Positions 1 to 6,983 of a DNA stretch of 64,000 bases are shown here, in pieces. How positions within the stretch are numbered: position 1 is the first letter of the stretch; every line of letters begins with the position of its first letter. The translations under genes were made by a program, and so were the position numbers. The stretch is taken from positions 18,812-82,811 of the forward strand of contig CAJUHH010000016.1 in NCBI GenBank assembly GCA_910585965.1, written 5' to 3'. The notes beneath the pieces are model-generated. The model saw nothing but the letters and a program-made list of their open reading frames with translations. It had not been told where the DNA came from and ran no database searches. The DNA comes from an uncultured Lachnospiraceae bacterium (GTDB lineage: Bacteria > Bacillota > Clostridia > Lachnospirales > Lachnospiraceae).

Positions 1-3
1 CAG

Positions 4-344
4 GAGAAATCCATTTTCATGCTCCATGAGGGGCGATGCCGCTTCGGCTGCAGGCGGTTCCCACAAGGCGGCGGTTTTTGTCTGGAGCTTCCAATCAGAT
101 TTCACTAATGAAATGGGCATATGATACCAAACCGATCGGGTCGGAAATGCAGGGCATCCATGCCCTGCATTTCCTGACATTGCCATCCATGGCAATGTCA
201 CCCTGGAATTTTGACCATTTCATAAGTAACTATTTCATAAATGAAATTACTGATTGTACGCAACAGACAAAAACCGCCGCCTTGTGGGAACCGCCCGGAG
301 CCGAAGCGGCATCGCCCCTCATGGAGCATGAAAATGGATTTCTC
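4..344. repeat. Long-armed palindromic element, copy 1
   Basis: The left arm (4-84) and right arm (264-344) are inverted repeats of 81 nt that match at 79 positions; they enclose a 179-nt core (85-263). The core starts after CTG and ends before CAG and is shared with the elements at 10711-11067 and 18857-19201, whereas the arm sequence is private to this copy. Core substructure: a closing helix CAATCAG/CTGATTG, a hairpin ATTTCACTAATGAAAT, a 14-bp hairpin with loop TCCA around 154-185, an 11-bp hairpin TGACATTGCCA/TGGCAATGTCA, and a second ATTTCA/TGAAAT hairpin. This copy carries about 15 extra nt that partly duplicate the last hairpin. The element ends 11 nt before a -35 box. The open reading frames crossing it look spurious. 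Function unknown. Confidence 0.9.
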
Positions 345-355
345 TTCTCCCCCTA

Positions 356-384
356 TTGACAATTCACTCTCCGCCTTATATAAT
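356..384 (+). promoter_or_regulatory. Sigma-A promoter for the two small plus-strand genes
   Basis: A consensus TTGACA (356-361) and TATAAT (379-384) are separated by exactly 17 nt. Transcription would begin near 391, about 55 nt before the first gene. The palindromic element copy 1 ends just upstream of this -35 box. Confidence 0.85.
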
Positions 385-444
385 TTTATTGTATTATTTT
401 ATTAATACAGTAGAACATATGGATATGGCAAGGAGGCAAGTATT

Positions 445-672
445 ATGAATATGCATACAAAAAAGATGATTGCGCCTATCATCATCGTTTCTCTTTTAGT
501 TCTTTACTATATAGGCTTTTTTATTCTTTGCATGTTCATTCCCATAGCTCCGTTGCCAAAGCTTCTGCTGGGGCTTGTGCCGCTTCTGCTTGCAGGGGTG
601 GGGATATATGTCCTGGTAGAACGGATCAAAGAGATAAGGAGCGGTGAGGAAGATGATCTTAGTAACTACTGA
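445..672 (+). CDS. Small two-span membrane protein
   Basis: This is a 75-residue protein of unrecognised family. Residues about 9-32 and 38-58 are strongly hydrophobic and would form two membrane helices joined by a short Pro-containing turn (IPIAPLPK), followed by a charged C-terminal tail (residues 59-75, ending EEDDLSNY). An AAGGAGG ribosome site lies just upstream of the ATG, and a consensus promoter precedes it. The last 20 nt overlap the following YbjQ-like gene, so the two are almost certainly co-transcribed and translationally coupled. The likely topology is an integral membrane accessory protein; nothing in the sequence gives a specific role. Confidence 0.75.
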   Translation: MNMHTKKMIAPIIIVSLLVLYYIGFFILCMFIPIAPLPKLLLGLVPLLLAGVGIYVLVERIKEIRSGEEDDLSNY

Positions 673-964
673 TTACATTTCAGGCAAAAACTTGGAAATG
701 CTTGGAATGGTCAAAGGAAGCACCATACAGTCCAAAAATATCGGGAGAGATATTACCCAGGGTTTCAAAACCCTTGTGGGCGGAGAGCTGGGGGCTTACA
801 CGGAAATGATGAACGATGCCAGGGCTCTGGCAACAAAGAGGATGGTTGCGGAAGCGGAATCCATGGGAGCGGATGCCGTCGTCAACATCCGTTACGCTTC
901 CTCTGCCGTTATGCAGGGAGCAGCGGAAGTAATGGCTTACGGCACGGCTGTCAAATTCGTATAG
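653..964 (+). CDS. YbjQ/UPF0145 family protein
   Basis: The product (about 103 residues) matches the YbjQ/UPF0145 family: it opens ILVTTDYISGKNLEMLGMVK, has a central glycine-rich segment (KTLVGGELGAYTEMM), and the conserved GADAVVNIRY strand followed by the VMAYGTAVK ending. Family members form small pentameric beta barrels and have been called putative heavy-metal-binding proteins, but a biochemical role is not established. An upstream in-frame GTG at 644 is possible, but the ATG at 653 has better spacing from AAGGAG (636-641), so it was chosen. The gene overlaps the upstream small membrane-protein gene, suggesting joint function at the membrane or simply an operon. Confidence 0.85.
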   Translation: MILVTTDYISGKNLEMLGMVKGSTIQSKNIGRDITQGFKTLVGGELGAYTEMMNDARALATKRMVAEAESMGADAVVNIRYASSAVMQGAAEVMAYGTAVKFV

Positions 965-1033
965 AACTAGGCAGAAAGCATATTGTGTACACAAACGCTG
1001 CCTCGCTTCGTGAATCAGCTTACATGTCAAGCA

Positions 1034-1068
1034 GAACCACCGGCCCAGCCGGTGGTTCCTTACACTTT
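1034..1068. terminator. Bidirectional intrinsic terminator
   Basis: GAACCACCGGC (1034-1044) and GCCGGTGGTTC (1048-1058) form an 11-bp stem with a tiny loop, followed by a T-rich tract on the plus strand. It lies after the YbjQ-like gene and overlaps the stop codon of the converging Uma2 gene, so it probably serves both. Confidence 0.75.
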
Positions 1069-1590
1069 TATAGAAAAACCTTCATATATTCCAACTGGCA
1101 CATTCTCACCAAAAGAATACTCTTCCATCGTTTCTTTTTCAAATCTGTATACGGTAATCCTTTCCTTCATAGGATCAACAATCCAATATTCCCTGACATT
1201 TGCTGTCCGATACTTAAATAACTTGACAAAATAATCGATCGGCTTGTTACCTGGTGAAACAATCTCAATGACCCAATCCGGAGCTCCGTTGCATCCCTTA
1301 TCTGTAATCTTCCTTTTATCACAAATAACCGAAATATCAGGTTCTACATAGTTAATATCATCTTCCTCTAAAAAAACGGCAAACGGAGCCGGAAATACTT
1401 CGCATTCACCATTGTTTTCCCTTATATAAATATTGATTTCCGTACTGATAAAATTTAATAATCTTTGATGCTTTGTATTCGGCGGTGCCATATAATAAAT
1501 CTTTCCATCAATAAGTTCCGCTCTCTCTCCGTCCGGCAATGCATAAATGTCTTCTATCGTGTAAATTTTTTCTTTTTTTAATATATCCAT
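1060..1590 (-). CDS. Uma2 family (DUF820) nuclease-fold protein, paralogue 1
   Basis: This 176-residue protein belongs to the Uma2/DUF820 group, which has a PD-(D/E)XK endonuclease fold. Visible hallmarks are the ERAELIDGKIYYMAPP strand, the acidic VEPDISVICD motif (the Asp of the fold), and the DWVIEIVSPGN strand carrying the E-x-V catalytic element, followed by VREYWIVDP. The real target of the family in bacteria is unknown. The start was placed at the ATG at 1590, which has a GGAGGCGG ribosome site and aligns with the start of the paralogue at 30201-30734; an upstream extension would run into tRNA-Thr. No promoter fits between the tRNA terminator and this gene, so expression may depend on read-through. 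Confidence 0.85.
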   Translation of the reverse strand: MDILKKEKIYTIEDIYALPDGERAELIDGKIYYMAPPNTKHQRLLNFISTEINIYIRENNGECEVFPAPFAVFLEEDDINYVEPDISVICDKRKITDKGCNGAPDWVIEIVSPGNKPIDYFVKLFKYRTANVREYWIVDPMKERITVYRFEKETMEEYSFGENVPVGIYEGFSIKV

Positions 1591-1631
1591 AATATCCGCC
1601 TCCGCTCTGATATCCTTATGCAAACCTGTGC

Positions 1632-1672
1632 AAAAAAGGATTGCCACCCATTTTCCGTGACAATCCTTTTTT
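1632..1672 (-). terminator. Intrinsic terminator of tRNA-Thr
   Basis: On the minus strand a 12-bp stem AAAAAAGGATTG/CAATCCTTTTTT ends in a T-run, starting only 2 nt after the 3' end of the tRNA. Confidence 0.85.
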
Positions 1673-1674
1673 TC

Positions 1675-1747
<73 letters not shown>

Positions 1748-1760
1748 ACTCGCAAATGCT

Positions 1761-1789
1761 ATTATAAAGGGTAATTCTATTTTTTGCAA
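1761..1789 (-). promoter_or_regulatory. Promoter of tRNA-Thr
   Basis: On the minus strand TTGCAA (1784-1789) and TATAAT (1761-1766) are spaced by 17 nt, and the tRNA 5' end lies about 14 nt further on. Confidence 0.85.
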
Positions 1790-1807
1790 GAACAAATTGC
1801 AATAATT

Positions 1808-2665
1808 TTAATTTTTTAGCATTTTTTTCGTTTTTCCTTTCTTTCTTCCTGCCAAATGAAGGTCCATCTGGGGATAAGGAATTCCGATTTCCGCTTCATC
1901 CAAAGCGTATTTTACGTTTTCCGTCAAACGCCATTTTCCCTGCCAGTAGCCGTCTGCGGCAAACCAGCAGCGGATTCCCAGATTCACAGAACTGTCCGCC
2001 AGTTCATCTACATAGACAAAATATTCCTTTTCCTTTAAGACTCCCTCATCTTCCTCCAGGACTTTCTGTAGAATCTCCCTTGCCTGGCGGATATCCGCAT
2101 CATAGGATATCCCGACTTTGATATCCAGCCGTCTGCTGTCACAGGCGGTTACATTGGTTAAGCTGGAATTGGCCAGTGTTCCGTTCGGCAACACGATCAC
2201 TCTGTTATCCACTGTCGTCAGCTTCGTGTAAAACAGTTCTATGGATGTCACCGTCCCTTCATTGCCGTTCGTATCCTCTTTGATATAATCGCCTACCTTA
2301 AAGGGTTTTAAAATCAAAATCAAAACCCCGCCCACAAAATTCGCCAGGCTTCCCTGGATCGCAAGGCCGATGGCAACGCCTGCAGAACCCAGTAATGCCA
2401 GAATGCTCGCTGCATCCAGTCCGAAACCGGAGGCTATTGTAATCAGCAGAACGACATATAGGGAAAACTTAAGAAAGGAATCGATAAATTGTATCACTCC
2501 CTGGTCCGCGCTTCCCCTTTCCAGTGATTTTTTCACTAATCTCCGCACCACTTTGATCAATTGTGCGCCAATGAAAAGCACGATGGCCGCCAGCACGATC
2601 CTTGTTCCCAGGTGTAATGCCTTTTCCGGCAGTTCCTGTATAAATTCCTCTATCATTCCAATCAC
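1808..2665 (-). CDS. mscS: MscS-family mechanosensitive ion channel
   Basis: This is a small-conductance mechanosensitive channel that opens under membrane tension to release solutes after osmotic downshock. About 285 residues carry a three-helix membrane region (roughly 20-40, 62-85 and a pore-lining helix near 88-120). The glycine/alanine-rich TM3 signature (LLGSAGVAIGLAIQGSLANF) is followed by the beta domain with FKVGDYI and VTSIELFYTKL, and the DNRVIVLPNG motif typical of the family. The C-terminus is lysine-rich. Of three possible starts, the GTG at 2665 has the best spacing from AGGAGA; 2674 is the longer alternative. It follows glgB by 15 nt and ends the DUF1015-glgB-mscS operon. Confidence 0.9.
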   Translation of the reverse strand: MIGMIEEFIQELPEKALHLGTRIVLAAIVLFIGAQLIKVVRRLVKKSLERGSADQGVIQFIDSFLKFSLYVVLLITIASGFGLDAASILALLGSAGVAIGLAIQGSLANFVGGVLILILKPFKVGDYIKEDTNGNEGTVTSIELFYTKLTTVDNRVIVLPNGTLANSSLTNVTACDSRRLDIKVGISYDADIRQAREILQKVLEEDEGVLKEKEYFVYVDELADSSVNLGIRCWFAADGYWQGKWRLTENVKYALDEAEIGIPYPQMDLHLAGRKKGKTKKMLKN

Positions 2666-2680
2666 ACCAATCACAATCTC

Positions 2681-5164
2681 CTATTCCGCTTTTTTCTTTT
2701 TCTTTTTTTCTGCCGTTTTTTGTTCCTTTATAACTTTTTCCTCTTCCTGTCTGACTAATTCCACTTCTTTCAGCATCTGCTCCGCGCGTTCCTTCGCTTC
2801 TTCCGCTTCGCGCAGCGCCTGTTCGATCTCTGCTTCCTTTTCCAGACGTTCTCTTTCCAGTTGTTCTATCTTCTCCAGGCGTTCCCTTTCCTCGGCCGCC
2901 TCCCGTTCTTTTCTTTCCTTCTCCTTTTTCTTTCTGTCAATTTCTTTCTGTTCCTCTTCCGTATAAGGAGTATATCCGAAAATACTTACCGAAAGCGGAG
3001 CGCTTGTCATACGGATGGAATTGTCCCTGCCGTCATATTCCTCTTCCTCGGAACAGATCGTTCCCGCGTTCACGTTGCCTTCCCCTCCGAATTCTTCCGC
3101 ATCCGTATTCAATATCTCCCTGTACTTTCCAGCGTAAGGCACTCCAATTGTAAATTCCCGGCACACATTGGCAAAGTTTGCCACCACGACAAGCGTTTCT
3201 TCCGGCGTATCCGCCTTGCGCAGAAAGACGAGCATGCAGTCATTGGAAGATATACAATTCACCCATTCAAAGCCATTCCATGAAGTATCATATTTATATA
3301 AAGCAGGGGAAGAAGTATACAGCTTATTCAACGCTTTTACAAGGTTCTGCACTCCCTTATGGCTGTCATAAGCGGTAAGCCCCCATTCCACTTCCCTTTC
3401 TTCATTCCATTCATCGAACTCTCCGATATCCTGTCCCATGAACAGCAGCTTTTTCCCTGGATGCGTCATCAAATAGGCATAGGTCAGCCTTAAATTGGCA
3501 AATTTATCTTTTATTTCTCCCGGCATTTTTCCGATCAAAGTTCCTTTTCCATGAACTACTTCGTCGTGGGAGAACACAAGCATAAACTGCTCGCTGTAGG
3601 CATAAATCATGCTAAAAGTCAGCTCGTTATGGTGATGCGCCCTGAAATACGGGTCACAGGCAATATAGCCGAGGAAATCATTCATCCATCCCATATTCCA
3701 TTTGATATCGAAGCCGAGTCCGTTATCCTCCAGGTCGCCCGTCACCTTCGGCCATGCCGTGGATTCTTCCGCGATCATCAGCACGCCCTCATCGCGCCTC
3801 TTTACAATCGAATTCAAATGTTTTAAAAATTCCACGGCTTCCAGGTTCTCATGCCCTCCATAAATATTGGCTACCCATTCCCCGTCATTTTTTCCATAAT
3901 CCAGATAAAGCATGGAAGCCACCGCGTCCATACGGATGCCGTCCGCATGATACTGCTCGATCCAGTATAAAGCATTGGCAATCAGGTAATTGGAAACCTG
4001 GGGGCGGCCATAATTATAAATCAAAGTTCCCCAATGAGGATGGCTTCCTTTTCTCGGATCCTGGTGTTCATAAAGGCATGTCCCGTCAAAATTGGACAGT
4101 CCGTACGTATCCCTCGGGAAATGGGCGGGAACCCAGTCCAGGATAACCCCGATGCCCGCCTTATGCATTTCATTCATAAAGAACAGAAAATCTTCGTTTG
4201 TGCCATATCTCGCGGTAGGCGCATAATAGCCGATTACTTGGTATCCCCAGGAACCATCGAAAGGATGCTCCATTACCGGCATCAGTTCGATATGGGTATA
4301 ACCCATTTCTTTTACGTACGAAGCAACAATCGGAGCCAGTTCCCGGTAATTCATATATCCGCCGTCTTCTCCCTGGCGGAAGGAGCCGAGATACAATTCG
4401 TAAATGCTGATCGGTTTGTCGCTTCCCTGTCTTTCCTTCCTTCCCTGCATCCATTCCTTATCTTCCCATTTTACCTTGCTTCCTGCCTCTTCCCTTATAA
4501 CGGATGCGGTGTCCGGCCTGAGCTGCTGCCCAAAAGCATAAGGGTCCGCTTTCAAATAAGTCAGTCCACCCTTTACCTTCACTTCGTATTTGTAGTTCTG
4601 CCCCGCTTTTGCATCCGGCACAAAAATTTCAAAAATTCCAGAATTGCCCAATTTGCGCATCTGATGGATGCGTCCGTCCCAATCGTTGAAATCCCCCACC
4701 GTGCTGACACGCAGGGCGTTCGGCGCCCATACTGCAAAATATACCCCTTTTACCCCATCCACCGTCATAGGATGGGCTCCCAGCTTCTGGTATATCGTAT
4801 AGTGTATGCCGGCCGCAAATTTATCCATATCGCTTTCGTCGATCTGGGGTGCAAAATTATAGGCATCTTTTACTTTTTTCAGGCTGCCGTCCTCATATTC
4901 CGCGATATACTCATAAGAGAAAGAAATCTTCCCTGGAATCAGCACGGCAAAAAAGCCCTGCTCATCCGCCATTTCCATTTCATAGCTTTTCTTGTCCTTT
5001 TTATTTTGCAAAATGACACTCTTCGCCCCTGGAAGGTATGCCTGTACAAGAGTGTTATTTCCGACCGCATGCGCCCCCAGCGTCCGATGCGGATTCTCCG
5101 ATTCCGAATATATAATTTCCTCAATATCCGGCCAATTCATCAATTTATACAGTTTGTTATTCAT
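2681..5164 (-). CDS. glgB: 1,4-alpha-glucan branching enzyme with C-terminal coiled coil
   Basis: The enzyme makes alpha-1,6 branches in glycogen by cutting and transferring alpha-1,4 chains. An N-terminal CBM48-like region is followed by a GH13 barrel with all four conserved regions: VILDWVPAHFPRD, DGIRMDAVASMLYL (nucleophile Asp), MIAEES (acid Glu) and FSHDEVVHGKG (transition-state Asp), then an all-beta C domain. After that domain, about 94 further residues (from YTEEEQKEID to the end) form a very charged Lys/Glu/Arg-rich coiled coil that normal GlgB proteins (about 640-740 residues) lack. The start at 5164 (MNNKLYKLM) overlaps the upstream DUF1015 stop by 8 nt, implying coupling. No other glycogen genes are in the window. 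Confidence 0.93.
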   Translation of the reverse strand: MNNKLYKLMNWPDIEEIIYSESENPHRTLGAHAVGNNTLVQAYLPGAKSVILQNKKDKKSYEMEMADEQGFFAVLIPGKISFSYEYIAEYEDGSLKKVKDAYNFAPQIDESDMDKFAAGIHYTIYQKLGAHPMTVDGVKGVYFAVWAPNALRVSTVGDFNDWDGRIHQMRKLGNSGIFEIFVPDAKAGQNYKYEVKVKGGLTYLKADPYAFGQQLRPDTASVIREEAGSKVKWEDKEWMQGRKERQGSDKPISIYELYLGSFRQGEDGGYMNYRELAPIVASYVKEMGYTHIELMPVMEHPFDGSWGYQVIGYYAPTARYGTNEDFLFFMNEMHKAGIGVILDWVPAHFPRDTYGLSNFDGTCLYEHQDPRKGSHPHWGTLIYNYGRPQVSNYLIANALYWIEQYHADGIRMDAVASMLYLDYGKNDGEWVANIYGGHENLEAVEFLKHLNSIVKRRDEGVLMIAEESTAWPKVTGDLEDNGLGFDIKWNMGWMNDFLGYIACDPYFRAHHHNELTFSMIYAYSEQFMLVFSHDEVVHGKGTLIGKMPGEIKDKFANLRLTYAYLMTHPGKKLLFMGQDIGEFDEWNEEREVEWGLTAYDSHKGVQNLVKALNKLYTSSPALYKYDTSWNGFEWVNCISSNDCMLVFLRKADTPEETLVVVANFANVCREFTIGVPYAGKYREILNTDAEEFGGEGNVNAGTICSEEEEYDGRDNSIRMTSAPLSVSIFGYTPYTEEEQKEIDRKKKEKERKEREAAEERERLEKIEQLERERLEKEAEIEQALREAEEAKERAEQMLKEVELVRQEEEKVIKEQKTAEKKKKKKAE

Positions 5165-6461
5165 AAACATCCTCCGTTCCTGCACTGCCTCCAGCGCAAT
5201 TCCTTCTTTCTCTTTCTATTTTATGGATCAGCAGCCCGCTTCTCAGCTTTGGCTCAAACCATGTGGATTTCGGCGGCATCAGCTGCCCGGCATCCGCAAC
5301 GGCAAACAATTCTTCCACTGAGGTGGGATATAGGGAAAACGCCACCGCAGCATCCATATGTACCCGGCGTTCCAGCTCTTCCAGCCCCCGTATGCCTCCC
5401 ACAAAATCAATCCGCTTATCCGTCTTAGGATCTTGTATTCCGAGTATCGGCGCTAACAGCTTATCCTGCAGAACCGCTACATCCAACCGTTTCTCCGGGT
5501 GGCCTTCGTCCTGTTCTTCCCGGATCATTTCTTTTATTTTCAGGCGGTACCAGCCATCTTCCAGATACATCCCGAAACAGCCTTTTTCCTGCGGCCTGTA
5601 CGGCTCCGGGCCTGTTTTTTCTACCAGAAAGTTTTCCGCGATGCGGCGCATCAGCTCTTCCTTTTCCAATCCGTTCAGGTCTTTCACTACCCGATTATAG
5701 TCCATAATCATCAGCTGGTCGTCGGGGAACAGGACGGAAAGAAAATAATTGAATTCTTCTTTCCCCGTACTCCCGGGATCGGCTTCCCTGCGCTTCAAGG
5801 AAACCTTTACTGCGGAAGCGCATCTGTGATGCCCGTCTGCAATATATATCCGATCCACTTCCCGGAACGCTTTCCTGATCTTATCTACCGCTCCCGCTTC
5901 CCCGATTCTCCAGATCCGGTGAGCAATGCCGTCCGAAGCTGTAAAATCATAGAGCGGCTTCTCTTTACACGCCCTTTCCACCTCTTCCTGTATCACAGGA
6001 TGGGAACGGTACGCCAGAAAAATGGGCCCCGTCTGTGCCTGGCAGACATCCACATGGCGTATGCGGTCGATTTCCTTATCCTCCCGCGTATTTTCATGCT
6101 TCCTGATCACCTGGTGCAAATAATCATCTACCGAGGAACAGGCCGCTATCCCTGTCTGTGGCCTGCCATCCATCACCAGTTCATACACATAATAGCATTC
6201 CCCGGCCTCCTCCACCAATTCCCCGTTTTCCACCATCCCCCAAAGCAGATCGCGGGCTTTTTCGTACACCATATCCGCATAAGCGTCCACATCATCTGCA
6301 AACTGCGTCTCTGCCCTGTCGATCCGCAGAAAAGACAACGGTTCCCTTTCTACTTCCCGCTTCGCCTCCTCCCTGCTGTATACATCGTAGGGAAGGGCGG
6401 CTATTCTCCGTTCCAGTCCCTCTTTTGGCCGGATTGCCCTGAAAGGTTTTACGTCCGCCAT
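5157..6461 (-). CDS. DUF1015 family protein (ParB/sulfiredoxin-like fold; possible kinase)
   Basis: A 434-residue DUF1015 protein. Family features are the opening VKPFRAIRP and ALPYDVY, the central VIRKHENTREDKEIDR segment, and the IADGHHRCASAVK motif, which resembles the nucleotide-binding motif of ParB/sulfiredoxin-fold enzymes. Free-serine kinases such as SerK and SbnI use this fold. In Clostridia DUF1015 genes often neighbour serA and serC, as here (serA starts 3 kb away), so a role in serine metabolism is a reasonable inference but not shown. It heads the DUF1015-glgB-mscS operon, with a promoter at 6497-6525, and overlaps glgB by 8 nt. Confidence 0.85.
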   Translation of the reverse strand: MADVKPFRAIRPKEGLERRIAALPYDVYSREEAKREVEREPLSFLRIDRAETQFADDVDAYADMVYEKARDLLWGMVENGELVEEAGECYYVYELVMDGRPQTGIAACSSVDDYLHQVIRKHENTREDKEIDRIRHVDVCQAQTGPIFLAYRSHPVIQEEVERACKEKPLYDFTASDGIAHRIWRIGEAGAVDKIRKAFREVDRIYIADGHHRCASAVKVSLKRREADPGSTGKEEFNYFLSVLFPDDQLMIMDYNRVVKDLNGLEKEELMRRIAENFLVEKTGPEPYRPQEKGCFGMYLEDGWYRLKIKEMIREEQDEGHPEKRLDVAVLQDKLLAPILGIQDPKTDKRIDFVGGIRGLEELERRVHMDAAVAFSLYPTSVEELFAVADAGQLMPPKSTWFEPKLRSGLLIHKIERERRNCAGGSAGTEDVYE

Positions 6462-6496
6462 ATATTTATCCTCGCATTTTCTATTTTATAACAATT

Positions 6497-6525
6497 ATTT
6501 TAGCAAATTAACCTATACAGCACAA
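6497..6525 (-). promoter_or_regulatory. Probable promoter of the DUF1015-glgB-mscS operon
   Basis: TAAAAT (6497-6502) is preceded at 17 nt by a weak -35 TTGTGC (6520-6525) on the minus strand. A better -35 (TTGACG) nearby is out of register. The start codon lies about 30 nt downstream of the -10 box. Confidence 0.5.
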
Positions 6526-6599
6526 GCGTCAAGTGATAAAATGTTACTGTTCGCTCTATGGACCATGCTATTCAATAATTCCGATAAGGAGATGATATT

Positions 6600-6881
6600 A
6601 TGACTGAAGAAAATAAAAAAATATGGGAAAGGATCAGCGCTTATGCAGAAGAGGCGTTAAAAGATATTGATCCCCAGAAAACCCAGGTATCCGTACAGCT
6701 GGATGCCCTCCGCCCCGTAATGGAAGAAATCGCAAAGGAAAAAAACATGGCTCTGGAAGATGTTTTTATTCTTTATATGGATCTTGCCAGCGAAGCCGGC
6801 GTAGAAGCGGAAGCAAAATTCCAAATGGATATGAATGACGGAAACCCGGGATTTTCCCGTATGGCAAATTCCCTTCAATAA
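6600..6881 (+). CDS. Small acidic helical protein of unknown function
   Basis: A 93-residue, acidic, mostly helical soluble protein of no family I can name with certainty. It has two amphipathic stretches (residues about 5-20 and 35-75) and no membrane segment, signal peptide or cysteine. The ATG is preceded by AAGGAG at good spacing, and a bidirectional terminator follows 30 nt after the stop, so this is a stand-alone monocistronic gene. It is the only plus-strand gene between two minus-strand operons (DUF1015-glgB-mscS and serC-serA-lipoprotein). Coding status is supported by the ribosome site, codon use like its neighbours, and defined transcript ends. Confidence 0.7.
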   Translation: MTEENKKIWERISAYAEEALKDIDPQKTQVSVQLDALRPVMEEIAKEKNMALEDVFILYMDLASEAGVEAEAKFQMDMNDGNPGFSRMANSLQ

Positions 6882-6911
6882 AGAACTGCTGCAAATATTG
6901 CTGCAAAAATG

Positions 6912-6950
6912 AAAAAGAGGCTGTACATCATCTATGTATAAGCCTCTTTT
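6912..6950. terminator. Bidirectional intrinsic terminator
   Basis: AAAAAGAGGCT (6912-6922) pairs with AGCCTCTTTT (6941-6950), giving T-runs on both strands. It separates the converging small acidic-protein gene and the lipoprotein gene. Confidence 0.85.
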
Positions 6951-6983
6951 ATGTATCATACCAATTTTTACAGTTTGATGCCC

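Noticed and set aside
4..344. Palindromic elements as classical MITEs or IS ends
   Set aside because: Terminal repeats are not shared between copies, no target duplication was recognised, and no transposase is in the window.
4034..5428. Long plus-strand open frame opposite glgB
   Set aside because: Antisense shadow of glgB and DUF1015, whose motifs are complete on the minus strand.
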